A DNA stretch of 58,115 bases from Flavobacteriaceae bacterium (GCA_021648755.1 JAKISG010000014.1:1-58115); one strand, 5' to 3'. Positions 46,677 to 56,155 are shown, counted from the stretch's first letter. Program-made: numbers and translations. The notes: generated from the letters alone by a model not told the origin.

Positions 46677-47789
46677 ATGCGGATAGGTTACGACGCAAAA
46701 AGATTATTTCATAACCATACTGGTTTAGGAAATTATAGTAGAGATTTACTTAAAATCTTAAGTCAATTTTACCCAAAAAATAAGTATTTGTTATATAACC
46801 CGAAAAGAACAAAACGCATTGTAGATTTAAGTTCTAACACTTCTGAAATATTTCCTAAAGAAAAATTTTGGAAATTTTTTTCTTCTATTTGGCGGCAAAA
46901 AGCAATTACTAAACAGTTAATTAATGATAAAATTGATATCTATCATGGGTTATCTGGAGAACTACCTAGAGGAATTAATAAAACAAAAATAAAAACAGTT
47001 GTTACAATTCACGATTTAATTTTTGTGCGTTATCCAAAGTTATATTCTTTTTTTGATAGAAAAATACACTTTAATAAATTTAAGTATGCGGCTAAAACAG
47101 CAGATGTAGTTGTTGCAATTTCGGAACAAACAAAAAGGGATATTATTAATTTTTTGGGAATTAGTGCTACTAAAATTGTTGTGTTATACCAAGGTTGTAA
47201 TCATGAATTTAAAAAAGAATTCACGGCTAAAGAAAAAAAAGAGGTGCTATCCAAATACAATTTACCCAAGCAATATATTTTAAATGTAGGAACAGTCGAA
47301 GAGCGAAAAAATTTATTGAGTGTAGTAAAAGCAATTAAATCAAGTACTATAAATTTGGTAGTTGTAGGTAAAGACAATTCAAGTTATGCGCAAGTAGTAA
47401 AAAAATATATTAAGGAAAATAATTTACAAGATAACGTACAATTTTTGAAAAACGTTAATATTACCGAATTAGCAATAATTTATCAATTGGCAAGTGTTTT
47501 TGTTTACCCAAGTATTTTTGAAGGATTCGGAATTCCTATAATAGAGGCACTATATTCTAAAACACCCGTAATTACCTCTAAAGGAGGTTGTTTTATAGAA
47601 GCTGGAGGTTCTAATAGTAAATATATAGACGCATTAGATAGTAAAGAAATGGCAAAACAAATTAATGCAATTTTAAATAATGAAGACTTAAGCAAAAGTA
47701 TGATTAATAAAGGGTATGAATTTGTACAAAAATTTAAAAACGAATTATTAGCTAAAAATATGTATAATTTATATAAAAAATTAATTTAA
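46677..47789 (+). CDS. Glycosyltransferase family 4 (GT-B)
   Basis: The 370-residue protein has a GT4-like N-terminus with YDAKRLFHNHTGLGNYSRD and a C-terminal nucleotide-sugar site with NVGTVEERKN and FEGFGIPIIEAL. It likely adds a sugar to a lipid-linked or lipopolysaccharide acceptor at the inner membrane. Donor and acceptor cannot be told. Its stop overlaps the start of the next glycosyltransferase by one base. The cluster of three transferases and a sulfatase-like enzyme suggests lipopolysaccharide core assembly. Confidence 0.88.
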   Translation: MRIGYDAKRLFHNHTGLGNYSRDLLKILSQFYPKNKYLLYNPKRTKRIVDLSSNTSEIFPKEKFWKFFSSIWRQKAITKQLINDKIDIYHGLSGELPRGINKTKIKTVVTIHDLIFVRYPKLYSFFDRKIHFNKFKYAAKTADVVVAISEQTKRDIINFLGISATKIVVLYQGCNHEFKKEFTAKEKKEVLSKYNLPKQYILNVGTVEERKNLLSVVKAIKSSTINLVVVGKDNSSYAQVVKKYIKENNLQDNVQFLKNVNITELAIIYQLASVFVYPSIFEGFGIPIIEALYSKTPVITSKGGCFIEAGGSNSKYIDALDSKEMAKQINAILNNEDLSKSMINKGYEFVQKFKNELLAKNMYNLYKKLI

Positions 47790-48877
47790 TGGTTACTGCC
47801 TTACATATTGCAACAGCTATGAATTGGCGCGGAGGCGAACAACAATTGTCTTATATGCTAGAAGAATTAAAACTTTTAGAAGTAAATTTAATAGTGCTTT
47901 CTCCAAAAAAATCTGAAGTAGAAAAGCATTGTATGGCTAAAAATATAAATTACATTTCCTTAAAAAAAACACATACTTTTAGTTTAAAATGGGCAAAAAC
48001 CATCCAAAATATTTCTATAAAAAAAAATATTGATATTATTCATACCCACGATTCTAAAGCACATACTTATGCCGTATTAGCTTCTGTTTTATTTGCCAAT
48101 AAAAAACCAATTGTAGTACATAGAAAAGTTATTTTTAAAATTAAGCAAAATTTTTTAACAAAATTTAAATACAATTATAAACAAGTAAAAAAAATTATTT
48201 GCATTTCTAAAGCCGTACAAAATGAGGTCTTAAAGATTGTTAAAAACGATAATACGATTTTGATTTATTCCGCAATAAAGCATGATGATATTGCAAAGGT
48301 TAATTTAAGAAAAAAATACGATATCCCAATACAAAATAAAATTATTGGTTATGTTGCAGCATTGAGTTTTGAAAAAGACCATAGTACCTTTTTAAAAACA
48401 GCAAAACAACTATTAAAATCTAATTCAAATCTTAATTTTATTATTGTTGGCGATGGTAAACTAAAAAAAACTATTCAATCGCAAATAACACAGTTAAACA
48501 TAGAGAAAAGTGTAATTCTAACAGGCTTTATTAAAAACGCAAAATATCTAATTAATCAGTTTGATGTTTTATTATTTACCTCTAAATCAGAAGGCTTAGG
48601 TTCAACAATTTTAGATGCCTTTTATCAAAAGATACCAGTAGTAACTGTTAAAAATGGTGGAGGGGAAGAATTAGTTCTATCAAATGATACAGGCTATATA
48701 TGTAACAAAGAAGCCGTCTTATGTTTACAAAAAAATGTAGAAAAAGCACTTAATAATAAGAAAGAAGTAACTAGAATTACTGAAAATGCTTTTGAATTAG
48801 TAAAAAAAAGACATAGTACAAGGTTTATGGCAACTAAATTAGTTAGGGTATATTTACAAATAGTAAAAATGAATTAA
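47789..48877 (+). CDS. Glycosyltransferase family 4-like (GT-B)
   Basis: The 362-residue protein has an N-terminal domain with AMNWRGGEQQLSYML and THDSKAHTYA, and a C-terminal Glycos_transf_1 domain with GYVAALSFEKDHSTFL, IIVGDGKLKK and TSKSEGLGSTILDAF. It is translationally coupled to the previous gene and lies one base before the next one. It belongs to the same presumed lipopolysaccharide core or surface polysaccharide pathway; specificity unknown. Confidence 0.88.
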   Translation: MVTALHIATAMNWRGGEQQLSYMLEELKLLEVNLIVLSPKKSEVEKHCMAKNINYISLKKTHTFSLKWAKTIQNISIKKNIDIIHTHDSKAHTYAVLASVLFANKKPIVVHRKVIFKIKQNFLTKFKYNYKQVKKIICISKAVQNEVLKIVKNDNTILIYSAIKHDDIAKVNLRKKYDIPIQNKIIGYVAALSFEKDHSTFLKTAKQLLKSNSNLNFIIVGDGKLKKTIQSQITQLNIEKSVILTGFIKNAKYLINQFDVLLFTSKSEGLGSTILDAFYQKIPVVTVKNGGGEELVLSNDTGYICNKEAVLCLQKNVEKALNNKKEVTRITENAFELVKKRHSTRFMATKLVRVYLQIVKMN

Positions 48878-48878
48878 A

Positions 48879-49643
48879 ATGAAGGGCAATGAATTAACTA
48901 TATTAATAATTACCAAAAATGAAGCACAAAATTTGATAGCGTTATTACCATCATTAAATTTTGCAAATGAATTAATAATTGTGGATTCTAATAGTACAGA
49001 TAATACTGTAGAAATTGCTAAAAAATATACAGATAAGGTATTTACTAGAAAGTTTGACAATCATGGGGCTCAAAAAAATTGGGGATTAACAAAAGTTAGT
49101 AATGATTGGGTTTTTATTATTGATGCTGATGAACGAGTAACAGATGAATTAAAAAGTGAAATTGAAAATACGTTTAAATTAACATCGGATAATGTTGCTT
49201 ATTGGATTAAAAGAACCAATATTTTTATGGGCAAGCAAATTAACTATTCAGGTTGGAAAAACGATAAAGTAATACGCTTAATTAATAAAAATTTCTGTAA
49301 ATACGACAGTAACATAATACACGAAGAAATAACTACAAATGGAAAAATTGGAATTTTAAAACAAAAATTACTACATAATACATATAGTAGTTTAACATCT
49401 TATTTAGAAAAAATACACGGTTATACAAATAAAAAAGCAATATTAAAATTTAATAAAAATAAAAAATCTAATTACTTTACAATTGGCTTTAGACCATTTT
49501 TTAAGTTTATTTTTATTTATGTGTTTAGATTAGGGTTTTTAGACGGCAAGCAAGGGTTAATAATATCCTCACTAACAGCATATAACGTTTTTTTAACTAT
49601 GATTAAATTGTATAGGTTAGAAAATGGAGAAAAATTGGAATAA
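48879..49643 (+). CDS. Glycosyltransferase family 2, lipopolysaccharide core type (WaaE-like)
   Basis: The 254-residue GT-A enzyme starts LTILIITKNEAQNL, has IVDSNSTDNTVEIA, and the metal site IIDADERV. The C-terminal half has FMGKQINYSGWKNDKVIRL and a hydrophobic stretch near residues 205-235. This layout is that of the WaaE/KdtX group of core beta-glucosyltransferases. It is the third glycosyltransferase in a row, spaced by one base. Confidence 0.85.
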   Translation: MKGNELTILIITKNEAQNLIALLPSLNFANELIIVDSNSTDNTVEIAKKYTDKVFTRKFDNHGAQKNWGLTKVSNDWVFIIDADERVTDELKSEIENTFKLTSDNVAYWIKRTNIFMGKQINYSGWKNDKVIRLINKNFCKYDSNIIHEEITTNGKIGILKQKLLHNTYSSLTSYLEKIHGYTNKKAILKFNKNKKSNYFTIGFRPFFKFIFIYVFRLGFLDGKQGLIISSLTAYNVFLTMIKLYRLENGEKLE

Positions 49644-49689
49644 TATTTAAATTAGGTATTATTTAAAATTACGGTTAACAAACTATAAA

Positions 49690-51291
49690 ATGAAAACAAA
49701 TTTTAAAAACTACTATTTATTTCCGTTAGTATTTATATTAGTATTTCCAGTGCTATTAGATGCCTTTGCTAATGAGTCTTCTCAATTATATTTTGCGTTT
49801 TTAGTTAGTCTAATTATTCCGTTAATAATAAGAATTTTATTAAATATAAAGCCCTTTCTCTTCGTGTTACTTACGATACCAATTTTAAGTGTATCTATAA
49901 TATACCTCGTCAAAGTAATAGAATATGATTCTTTTGTAGATATAAGTTCTTGGTATGCTGTTTTTGATACAAATAAAAATGAAACAATAGATTTTATTTC
50001 TAATTCTCGCCCTATTACATTTTTTTTAATCACATTACAAATATTTACTTATTTGTTTTATATATTTTGGACATATAAAAAAGTAATTATTAAAAAAAGC
50101 AAAAGGTATCGGCAGATTATTTTAGGAGTTTTTTTCTTTTTAATTATAGATTATGCTGTTAAGGGTGCAACAAGAATAGCATTTCCGTTAAGAAGTATAA
50201 AAACATTTACCGAATATTTTGAAACAGTTAAATTAGAAAAAAAATATTTAGAAACAAAAAAATACGCCGTTTTTAATGCCAAGAGAAATTCTAACTATTT
50301 AGACGAAACAAAAGAGACAATAGTTATAGTTATTGGTGAAACTCTTCGAAGAGACCACTTAGAGTATTATGGATACTCTAAAAAAACCACACCGTTTTTA
50401 AAAAAAGAAGATTTAATTATTTATAAAGATGTTATAAGTGCTACTAATACAACAGTAAACTCTCTTGTACGTGTTTTTACTCTAGCAGAAATGTTAGATG
50501 ATAATGATTATTGGAAAGAGCCATCATTTATAAAGTCATTTAGAGAAGTAGGCTTTTCTACATACTGGCTTTCTACACAACCTGTTTATGGAAATAATAG
50601 TACAAAAACAAGTTTTATAGCACAAGAAACAGATAAATATATTTCATATAAGTCCTCTAGTTATGATGGCGTTTTACTAGAGCCATATACTAGCATACTT
50701 AATTCAGATAAAAAAAAGAAATTAATATTTTTGCATTTATCAGGGAGCCACGCATCTTACAAAAAAAGATACCCTAAAGAATTTAATTTATTTGCTAAAG
50801 AGAAACATAAAGATTATCGCGTTAATTTAATTAGAGAATATAATAACTCTGTTAAATATAATGATTATATTTTATATCAACTATTAGAAAAATTAAAAAA
50901 GATTCCAGGAGAGAAGAGTTTTATTATGTTTTCAGACCATGGAGAATCTTTGTTCGATACTGCAAAAAATAATTACGCTCACGGCAGTGCAAAACCATCG
51001 CAAAGCGAATTTAATATTCCGCTAATTTTATGGTTTTCTGATATGTATAAAAAAAATCATTTAAATGTAGTTAAACAAGTAAAAGAAAATGCTAATTTAC
51101 CAATTTTAGCATCTGATTTTTTTCATTCTTTTCCAGCATTATTCGGAATTGAGTTTGAAAAGTTACAATTAGAGAATAATATATTTGGGAAGTCATATGT
51201 TCCAAAAATTAATAGAAAAATTGTTAATGGTGAAGTTAAGTTATTAGAATATAATAAATTAAAAAATAAACGAGCAGTTATTAACTATTAA
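49690..51291 (+). CDS. Phosphoethanolamine transferase-like membrane sulfatase (EptA group)
   Basis: The 533-residue protein has about five N-terminal membrane spans (to about 155) and a periplasmic alkaline-phosphatase-fold domain. Visible metal and catalytic residues are Glu217 in VIGETLRRDH, a Thr nucleophile candidate in SATNTTVNSL and the Asp-His pair of FSDHGESLFD. This family moves phosphoethanolamine onto lipid A or core sugars, which often reduces binding of cationic peptides. The preceding glycosyltransferases fit a core modification role. Exact acceptor is inferred. Confidence 0.82.
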   Translation: MKTNFKNYYLFPLVFILVFPVLLDAFANESSQLYFAFLVSLIIPLIIRILLNIKPFLFVLLTIPILSVSIIYLVKVIEYDSFVDISSWYAVFDTNKNETIDFISNSRPITFFLITLQIFTYLFYIFWTYKKVIIKKSKRYRQIILGVFFFLIIDYAVKGATRIAFPLRSIKTFTEYFETVKLEKKYLETKKYAVFNAKRNSNYLDETKETIVIVIGETLRRDHLEYYGYSKKTTPFLKKEDLIIYKDVISATNTTVNSLVRVFTLAEMLDDNDYWKEPSFIKSFREVGFSTYWLSTQPVYGNNSTKTSFIAQETDKYISYKSSSYDGVLLEPYTSILNSDKKKKLIFLHLSGSHASYKKRYPKEFNLFAKEKHKDYRVNLIREYNNSVKYNDYILYQLLEKLKKIPGEKSFIMFSDHGESLFDTAKNNYAHGSAKPSQSEFNIPLILWFSDMYKKNHLNVVKQVKENANLPILASDFFHSFPALFGIEFEKLQLENNIFGKSYVPKINRKIVNGEVKLLEYNKLKNKRAVINY

Positions 51292-51434
51292 GAGTTATTT
51301 TAAACTTAGACTTTAAAAATAAATTAAGATAGAGTCATAACAATACCTGTCAATTAAATTAACCAACCAAATGTAACATGTAATTAATACAAATTAATGA
51401 ACTCTATAAAAAGGCATATTTAACAGTTATTTTG

Positions 51435-51442
51435 TAACTTTG
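51435..51442 (+). promoter_or_regulatory. -7 element upstream of fumC
   Basis: TAACTTTG matches TAnnTTTG and lies 22 bases before the fumC ATG. No matching -33 element was found at 19 bases. Confidence 0.45.
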
Positions 51443-51464
51443 TAGCCAATAAATAGAAATATAT

Positions 51465-52859
51465 ATGAGTTATAGAATTGAGAAAGATACTATGGGAGAG
51501 GTTAAAGTCCCATTAGATAAATACTGGGGAGCGCAGACAGAACGTTCTAAAAAGAATTTTAAAATTGGGGAAGGCGCCTCGATGCCACTAGAAATAATTT
51601 ATGGTTTTGCTTACCTTAAGAAAGCTGCAGCATTTGCAAATTGTGAGTTAGGAATTTTAGCTTTAGGTAAGCGAGATTTAATTGCTAAAGTTTGTGATGA
51701 AATTATTGCGGGTATGCACGATGATCAATTTCCGTTAGTTATTTGGCAAACTGGTTCAGGAACACAAAGTAATATGAATGTTAATGAGGTAATTGCAAAT
51801 AGAGCTCAAGAAATTGCTGGTAGAGTAATTGGTGAAGATGAAAAAATAATTGAACCAAATGATGATGTAAATAAATCGCAATCTTCTAACGATACTTTTC
51901 CTACTGGAATGCATATTGCCACATATAAACTTCTCATTAAAAGTACAATACCTAAAATTGAAAAATTAAGAAATACTTTAGATCAAAAATCAAATGATTT
52001 TAAAAATGTTGTAAAAATAGGAAGAACACATTTAATGGATGCGACTCCATTAACTGTTGGTCAAGAGTTTTCAGGTTATGTTTCACAATTAGATTATGGT
52101 TTAACTTCTTTAAAAAATTCTTTAAGCCACTTAAGTGAATTAGCTTTAGGAGGAACCGCTGTTGGCACAGGTTTAAATACACCAAAAGGTTATGATGTAT
52201 TAGTAGCAAAATATATTGCTAGTTTTACAGAAATGCCATTTGTTACTGCAAAAAACAAATTTGAAGCATTGGCAGCGCATGATGCAATTGTAGAATCACA
52301 TGGCGCTTTAAAAATGCTAGCTGTCTCTTTAAATAAAATAGCAAACGATATACGTTTTTTAGCCTCTGGTCCAAGAAGTGGTATTGGTGAATTAATTTTA
52401 CCTGCAAACGAACCTGGATCTTCTATAATGCCAGGAAAAGTAAATCCAACACAAGCAGAAGCTTTAACTATGGTTTGTGCTCAAGTAATTGGTAATGATA
52501 TGGCCATTACTATTGGTGGTATGCAAGGGCATTTTGAACTAAATGTTTTTAAACCATTAATGGCTGCAAATATGCTACAATCTGCTAGATTATTAGGAGA
52601 CGCTTGTTTGTCTTTTAATAATAATTGCGCTGCTGGCATTGAAGTTAATAAAGAAAGAATAACAGAATTATTAAATAATTCATTAATGTTGGTAACTGCA
52701 TTAAATACTAAAATAGGTTATTATAAAGCGGCTGAAATAGCAAATACTGCACATAAAAACGGAACTACTTTACGACATGAAGCAGTTAGGTTAGGTTATG
52801 TAACCGAAGAAGAATATGATAATTGGGTTAAGCCAGAAGATATGATAGGTAGTTTTTAA
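51465..52859 (+). CDS. fumC: Class II fumarate hydratase
   Basis: The 464-residue enzyme interconverts fumarate and malate in the citric acid cycle. It has KVPLDKYWGAQTERS at the start, TGSGTQSNMNVNEV, the substrate site SSNDTFPT, and the superfamily signature GSSIMPGKVNPTQ. It is iron-independent and cytoplasmic. It has its own -7 box and is followed after 11 bases by a deaminase gene. Confidence 0.95.
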   Translation: MSYRIEKDTMGEVKVPLDKYWGAQTERSKKNFKIGEGASMPLEIIYGFAYLKKAAAFANCELGILALGKRDLIAKVCDEIIAGMHDDQFPLVIWQTGSGTQSNMNVNEVIANRAQEIAGRVIGEDEKIIEPNDDVNKSQSSNDTFPTGMHIATYKLLIKSTIPKIEKLRNTLDQKSNDFKNVVKIGRTHLMDATPLTVGQEFSGYVSQLDYGLTSLKNSLSHLSELALGGTAVGTGLNTPKGYDVLVAKYIASFTEMPFVTAKNKFEALAAHDAIVESHGALKMLAVSLNKIANDIRFLASGPRSGIGELILPANEPGSSIMPGKVNPTQAEALTMVCAQVIGNDMAITIGGMQGHFELNVFKPLMAANMLQSARLLGDACLSFNNNCAAGIEVNKERITELLNNSLMLVTALNTKIGYYKAAEIANTAHKNGTTLRHEAVRLGYVTEEEYDNWVKPEDMIGSF

Positions 52860-52870
52860 AAATAAAAAAT

Positions 52871-53422
52871 ATGTGTACTAATTTCAATAAAAAAATTTTA
52901 GATAAAGCAACAAAATCATTAAAAAAAAATGATTTAAAACCAGTATCTAATAATAATCATAAATATTTTATGAAGCAAGCTGTTAAAATGGCTTTAAAAG
53001 GTGTTGATGCAAATGAAGGCGGTCCGTTTGGCTGTGTTATTGTAAAAAATGGTAAAATTATTGGTAAAGGTAATAATATGGTCACCTCTACCAATGACCC
53101 AACTGCTCATGCCGAAATGACGGCTATTCGCGATGCTTGTAAAAATTTAAATTCATTTCAATTAGATGATTGTATAATTTATACTAGTTGTGAACCTTGC
53201 CCTATGTGTTTAGGTGCAATTTATTGGGCAAGACCAAAAATAGTATATTATGGTAGTAATCAAAAAGATGCTGCTGCTATTGGATTTGATGACCAATTTA
53301 TTTATGATGAAATTCCGTTGCCTTATAGCAAACGTCAAATACCATTTGAGCAATGTGAAAGAAAAATTGCGTTAGAGCCTTTTACAAAATGGTCTAAGAA
53401 AGAGGATAAAACAGCATATTAA
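52871..53422 (+). CDS. guaD: Nucleoside/guanine deaminase (GuaD-like)
   Basis: The 183-residue protein has the zinc site of cytidine-deaminase-fold enzymes: HAEMTAI with His ligand and catalytic Glu, and CEPCPMC with two Cys. GGPFGCVIVKNG, NDPTAHAE and LGAIYWARPK match Bacillus-type guanine deaminase closely. The region after IGFDDQFIYDEI fits GuaD rather than tRNA deaminase TadA. The first 33 residues are extra; Met34 (KYFMKQA) is an alternative start. It converges on the CZB gene with a four-base gap. Confidence 0.85.
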   Translation: MCTNFNKKILDKATKSLKKNDLKPVSNNNHKYFMKQAVKMALKGVDANEGGPFGCVIVKNGKIIGKGNNMVTSTNDPTAHAEMTAIRDACKNLNSFQLDDCIIYTSCEPCPMCLGAIYWARPKIVYYGSNQKDAAAIGFDDQFIYDEIPLPYSKRQIPFEQCERKIALEPFTKWSKKEDKTAY

Positions 53423-53426
53423 AAAC

Positions 53427-54122
53427 CTATACTACATTTAGAGCATCTATTTCTTGTTCAGAAAAATTTTTAATTGTAATTTCTAAGGCAAGTATGTAGT
53501 CAAAAAAATCGGTAGATTGTTTTTTTAAAATAGCCCAAAGTAAATTACATTTTTTATCTCGTTCTACTAGTTGTTTTTTCTTTGAATTAAGTAAAGTACC
53601 CGTTATTTTAGTTTTATATAAGTTATAAATTTTCAAATAATAATCATGTATTTTTTGATGCACTAGTTCTATTGTTTCATATTCTTTTAATGAAGCTAAC
53701 ATTAGACCTTCGCTATAAAGCCATTTCCCAAAATCACAAGTGGTATAATTAATAGGGTAAGTTGCTTTTACATCATGAAAATTACCAGTATTTACTAAAA
53801 TTTGTATAAATGCCATTTGTCTTTTATGCGCTACTTTAGCAGCACGTAACTGGTCGATTAATTTTTTTTTTGTAATATAAGATTCCGATTTTTTTAAAAT
53901 TTTACTTGGTTTAGTTAAAGGGTCGTCCTTTTTTAAAATATCTTTATTTGCTATATTACGATTTGCTATATTACGTTTTTCTTTTGCAATTTTAGCTGAC
54001 TTCTCTTTTGAAGCAATTATTTCATCAATAGAGAGTAACAAATTGTTTTTTCTCTTATATTTTTCTTGAATTAGTTTTTTTTCAGAAATTAGTCTTTCTA
54101 TTTCTTTTTTTAGTTCTTCCAT
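53427..54122 (-). CDS. Soluble CZB-domain (chemoreceptor zinc-binding) protein
   Basis: The 231-residue protein has a charged coiled-coil N-terminus (1-90). A CZB-like four-helix domain (about 92-170) follows, with ligands His99, Cys129 in TCDFGKWLYSEG, and His155/His159 in LVHQKIH. CZB domains bind zinc and respond to zinc or oxidants such as hypochlorous acid. No membrane span, MCP signalling domain or GGDEF domain is present, so output is unknown. Residues 50-60 carry a tandem RNIAN repeat from a 15-bp DNA duplication. It stands beside the lipoprotein/effector-fragment array. Confidence 0.72.
   Translation of the reverse strand: MEELKKEIERLISEKKLIQEKYKRKNNLLLSIDEIIASKEKSAKIAKEKRNIANRNIANKDILKKDDPLTKPSKILKKSESYITKKKLIDQLRAAKVAHKRQMAFIQILVNTGNFHDVKATYPINYTTCDFGKWLYSEGLMLASLKEYETIELVHQKIHDYYLKIYNLYKTKITGTLLNSKKKQLVERDKKCNLLWAILKKQSTDFFDYILALEITIKNFSEQEIDALNVV
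53947..53976 (-). repeat. Two tandem 15-bp units in the CZB gene
   Basis: Units ttgctatattacgat and ttgctatattacgtt differ at one position and encode repeated RNIAN in the coiled-coil part. The frame is kept. Confidence 0.8.
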
Positions 54123-54585
54123 CTAGTTTTTTTTAGTACAATATTTTTATTTAAAAGTGAATTAAATTTATAGTTAAAAATCTATTCATTTTTCAAGAAT
54201 CAATTTATATTCATTACTATACTTAAATTTTATAGTCTTTATTCAAAAGTAATGCCAATATTTTTTTGTATAAAAACATAAGCTATTTAAAAAACAAAAA
54301 TTTTATAATTTATGTAAACATTGTGTTTTTAGCATATGATAGAAAATTCTAACCGTTTTGCTAATAGGGAAACCAAATGTAAGTGCCAAAAGTAATGAAT
54401 TTATATTTAAAGAAAAATAAAATTTACTACTTTTATGAAAAAAATATTATTATAATAATTTTAATACTTGTTTTTTGAAATCTTAAATTCAAGTTTAAAT
54501 ACAACTTTTTTGAGGGTTAGAAGTTAATATTATTTTTTCAAAAGAAAGGGAATAGCTCCCCTTTCTTCTGAATGGATAAAAGTTC
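54123..54585. other. Very AT-rich non-coding stretch
   Basis: No gene was recognised. A frame near 54435 starts like a lipoprotein signal (MKKILL) but stops after six codons. The hairpin at 54543-54566 is the only clear element. Confidence 0.5.
54543..54566 (-). terminator. Hairpin ending the minus-strand array
   Basis: Arms agaaaggg and ccctttct form an 8-bp stem with an eight-base loop. It lies 20 bases beyond the stop of the gene fragment at 54586. Confidence 0.55.
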
Positions 54586-54765
54586 TTATCTTAATGCCAC
54601 CGTATCGTTTTGCTGTAGCCAAATTGGGTTTTCTTTTTCTACCAGACCTTGGCTTTGCCCTACGTTTAATTCATCTTGTAATCTATCGGTTTTTACTAAA
54701 ATATAGACTTCTTCTTCTCTGTGTCTAAAGTTCTTTCGTTTAACTTTTTTTTGATATTCAGTATT
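54586..54765 (-). pseudogene. C-terminal gene fragment, unknown family
   Basis: An open frame of 59 codons is preceded by an in-frame stop and lacks a start. It includes REEEVYILVKTDRLQDELNV and ends in IWLQQNDTVALR. Its base composition is clearly less AT-rich than the surroundings and the sequence looks like the end of a real protein. I cannot name the family. It is the distal end of the fragment array and is followed by a hairpin. Confidence 0.5.
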
Positions 54766-54787
54766 TCAAAATATGAATTTTTTAATT

Positions 54788-55381
54788 TTAACCAGCTAAA
54801 ATAATCTTAGTTATCATAAATTCACCCTTAACTAAAACTAATGTCAATATTATTGAAGATTCAATATTATATACTTCACCGCTTTCTTTTATCTCATCTT
54901 GTGTGAGATAATGAATACTTGCAATACAAAAATTTGGTTCGATTTTATATTCGATTTCTACATTAAATTCTGAATTATAACTTGACTTTAAAATTTTAAA
55001 AAAATCACTAGAAAATTGTTTTGCTTTACCATATAATTCATTTTTTAATTTACTTGGATTATTTAAATAAATTGATTTTAATTTTAATTCATAAAATTTA
55101 ATATTATTTATTGTTATATTACATTGAGTTCTTTTTACTTTATTGTGTTTTTGGCAAACAACAGTATCTTTAGAAATATTTTTATTAATATTTTTAGATT
55201 TTTTGACAGGGTTATTATTACAACTTATTAATAAAACAAGAAGAAATAATTTAACGTGTACTTTATTTATTTTTTTTTTAACTTCTCTGACTGTTAAATC
55301 TCTATTACAATAACATTTACCCTTTTTCACCTCAAACCACTTACCATCCATATCTAGCCAATAATTTTTAACAGTACTCAT
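54788..55381 (-). CDS. Hybrid frame: effector-like N-terminal scrap fused to a lipoprotein body
   Basis: The 197-residue frame has two unlike parts. Residues 1-39 (YWLDMDGKWFEV, CYCNRDLTVREVKK) resemble a linker seen in Bacteroidetes T6SS-type effectors upstream of a hydrolase domain. From residue 43 the sequence VKLFLLVLLISCNNN is a lipoprotein signal with its Cys, but its Met codon is missing. The rest resembles a small periplasmic immunity-type protein with Cys77 and Cys87. The frame stays open upstream to about 55432 (IFHCLLPKADGSAN). A deletion that joined an effector gene to its downstream immunity gene would explain this. Confidence 0.5.
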   Translation of the reverse strand: MSTVKNYWLDMDGKWFEVKKGKCYCNRDLTVREVKKKINKVHVKLFLLVLLISCNNNPVKKSKNINKNISKDTVVCQKHNKVKRTQCNITINNIKFYELKLKSIYLNNPSKLKNELYGKAKQFSSDFFKILKSSYNSEFNVEIEYKIEPNFCIASIHYLTQDEIKESGEVYNIESSIILTLVLVKGEFMITKIILAG

Positions 55382-55451
55382 ATTTGCAGAACCATCTGCT
55401 TTTGGTAATAAGCAATGAAAAATAGACTTCTAATCATTAGGTTTAAAAATA

Positions 55452-56155
55452 TTAAAAACCGATTGATTTAAGTTCTCTCTTAATATCTATTGCGGTTTTA
55501 TATTTTGCTTTTCTTTCAACTCCATCCTGAACTCCTTCAAACTCTATTCCGAAATGATTACTAATTTCATTTAAATAAACTAATTCAAAGTCTTCTTCAT
55601 TTTGTTTTAGATCATAAATATATGTTTCAAATAGTTTTCCTTCAGCAGTTTTTTGTAATCGCTGTACCCACGAACAGAGTATAATTAATTCTCTTGTATT
55701 ATCTTTATCAACATTATCAAAAAAAACAGATTCTATCTTTGCATTTCTACCAGCAGGCTCGTAAATATCGATAATAGACTTGTGATATGTTTGTTTATTT
55801 GTTGAAGTATACATATAGCCTTCTACATTTATGCCGACCTCTAATTCTTTATTAATAAAAACAAATATAACATTAGTATTTTTTATCCAATTATTAGTTT
55901 CGATAATTGGATGATTTAAATCTATTTCATTACTGTAAAGTCTATTAATAAAGTCTGTTGTTGTTTCATTTAATTTTCTCTCGTAAATATGCTTATTAAA
56001 AGATTTTACTATTTTTTTTCTTTTAAATTTTCCTTTTCCTTAATCTTATTTGTTATTTTTTCTAATTCTCCATCAGTATTTATATACTGTTTTTTATTTT
56101 CTTTACATGAAATAAAAAAAAATAAGACAATAAAAATATTTTTGGTTAAATTCAT
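55452..56155 (-). pseudogene. Lipoprotein gene broken by a frameshift in an A8 tract
   Basis: The 5' part starts at 56155 with MNLTKNIFIVLFFFISCKEN, a lipoprotein signal with lipobox FISC, and stops at 56009 after 48 codons. The other register continues from about 56040 to 55452 with no stop and includes RKLNETTTDFINRLYSNEI, FVFINKELEVGINVEGYMY and LFETYIYDLKQNEEDFELVY. One more A in the run at 56012-56019 would join the parts into a 234-residue lipoprotein. An ATG at 55814 could yield only a 120-residue cytoplasmic piece. The full gene is a probable immunity-type lipoprotein; phase variation, decay or sequencing error are all possible. Confidence 0.6.

Noticed and set aside
54435..54478. Plus-strand MKKILL-like lipoprotein start
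   Set aside because: Stops after six codons; only a frameshift would extend it and nothing coding follows.
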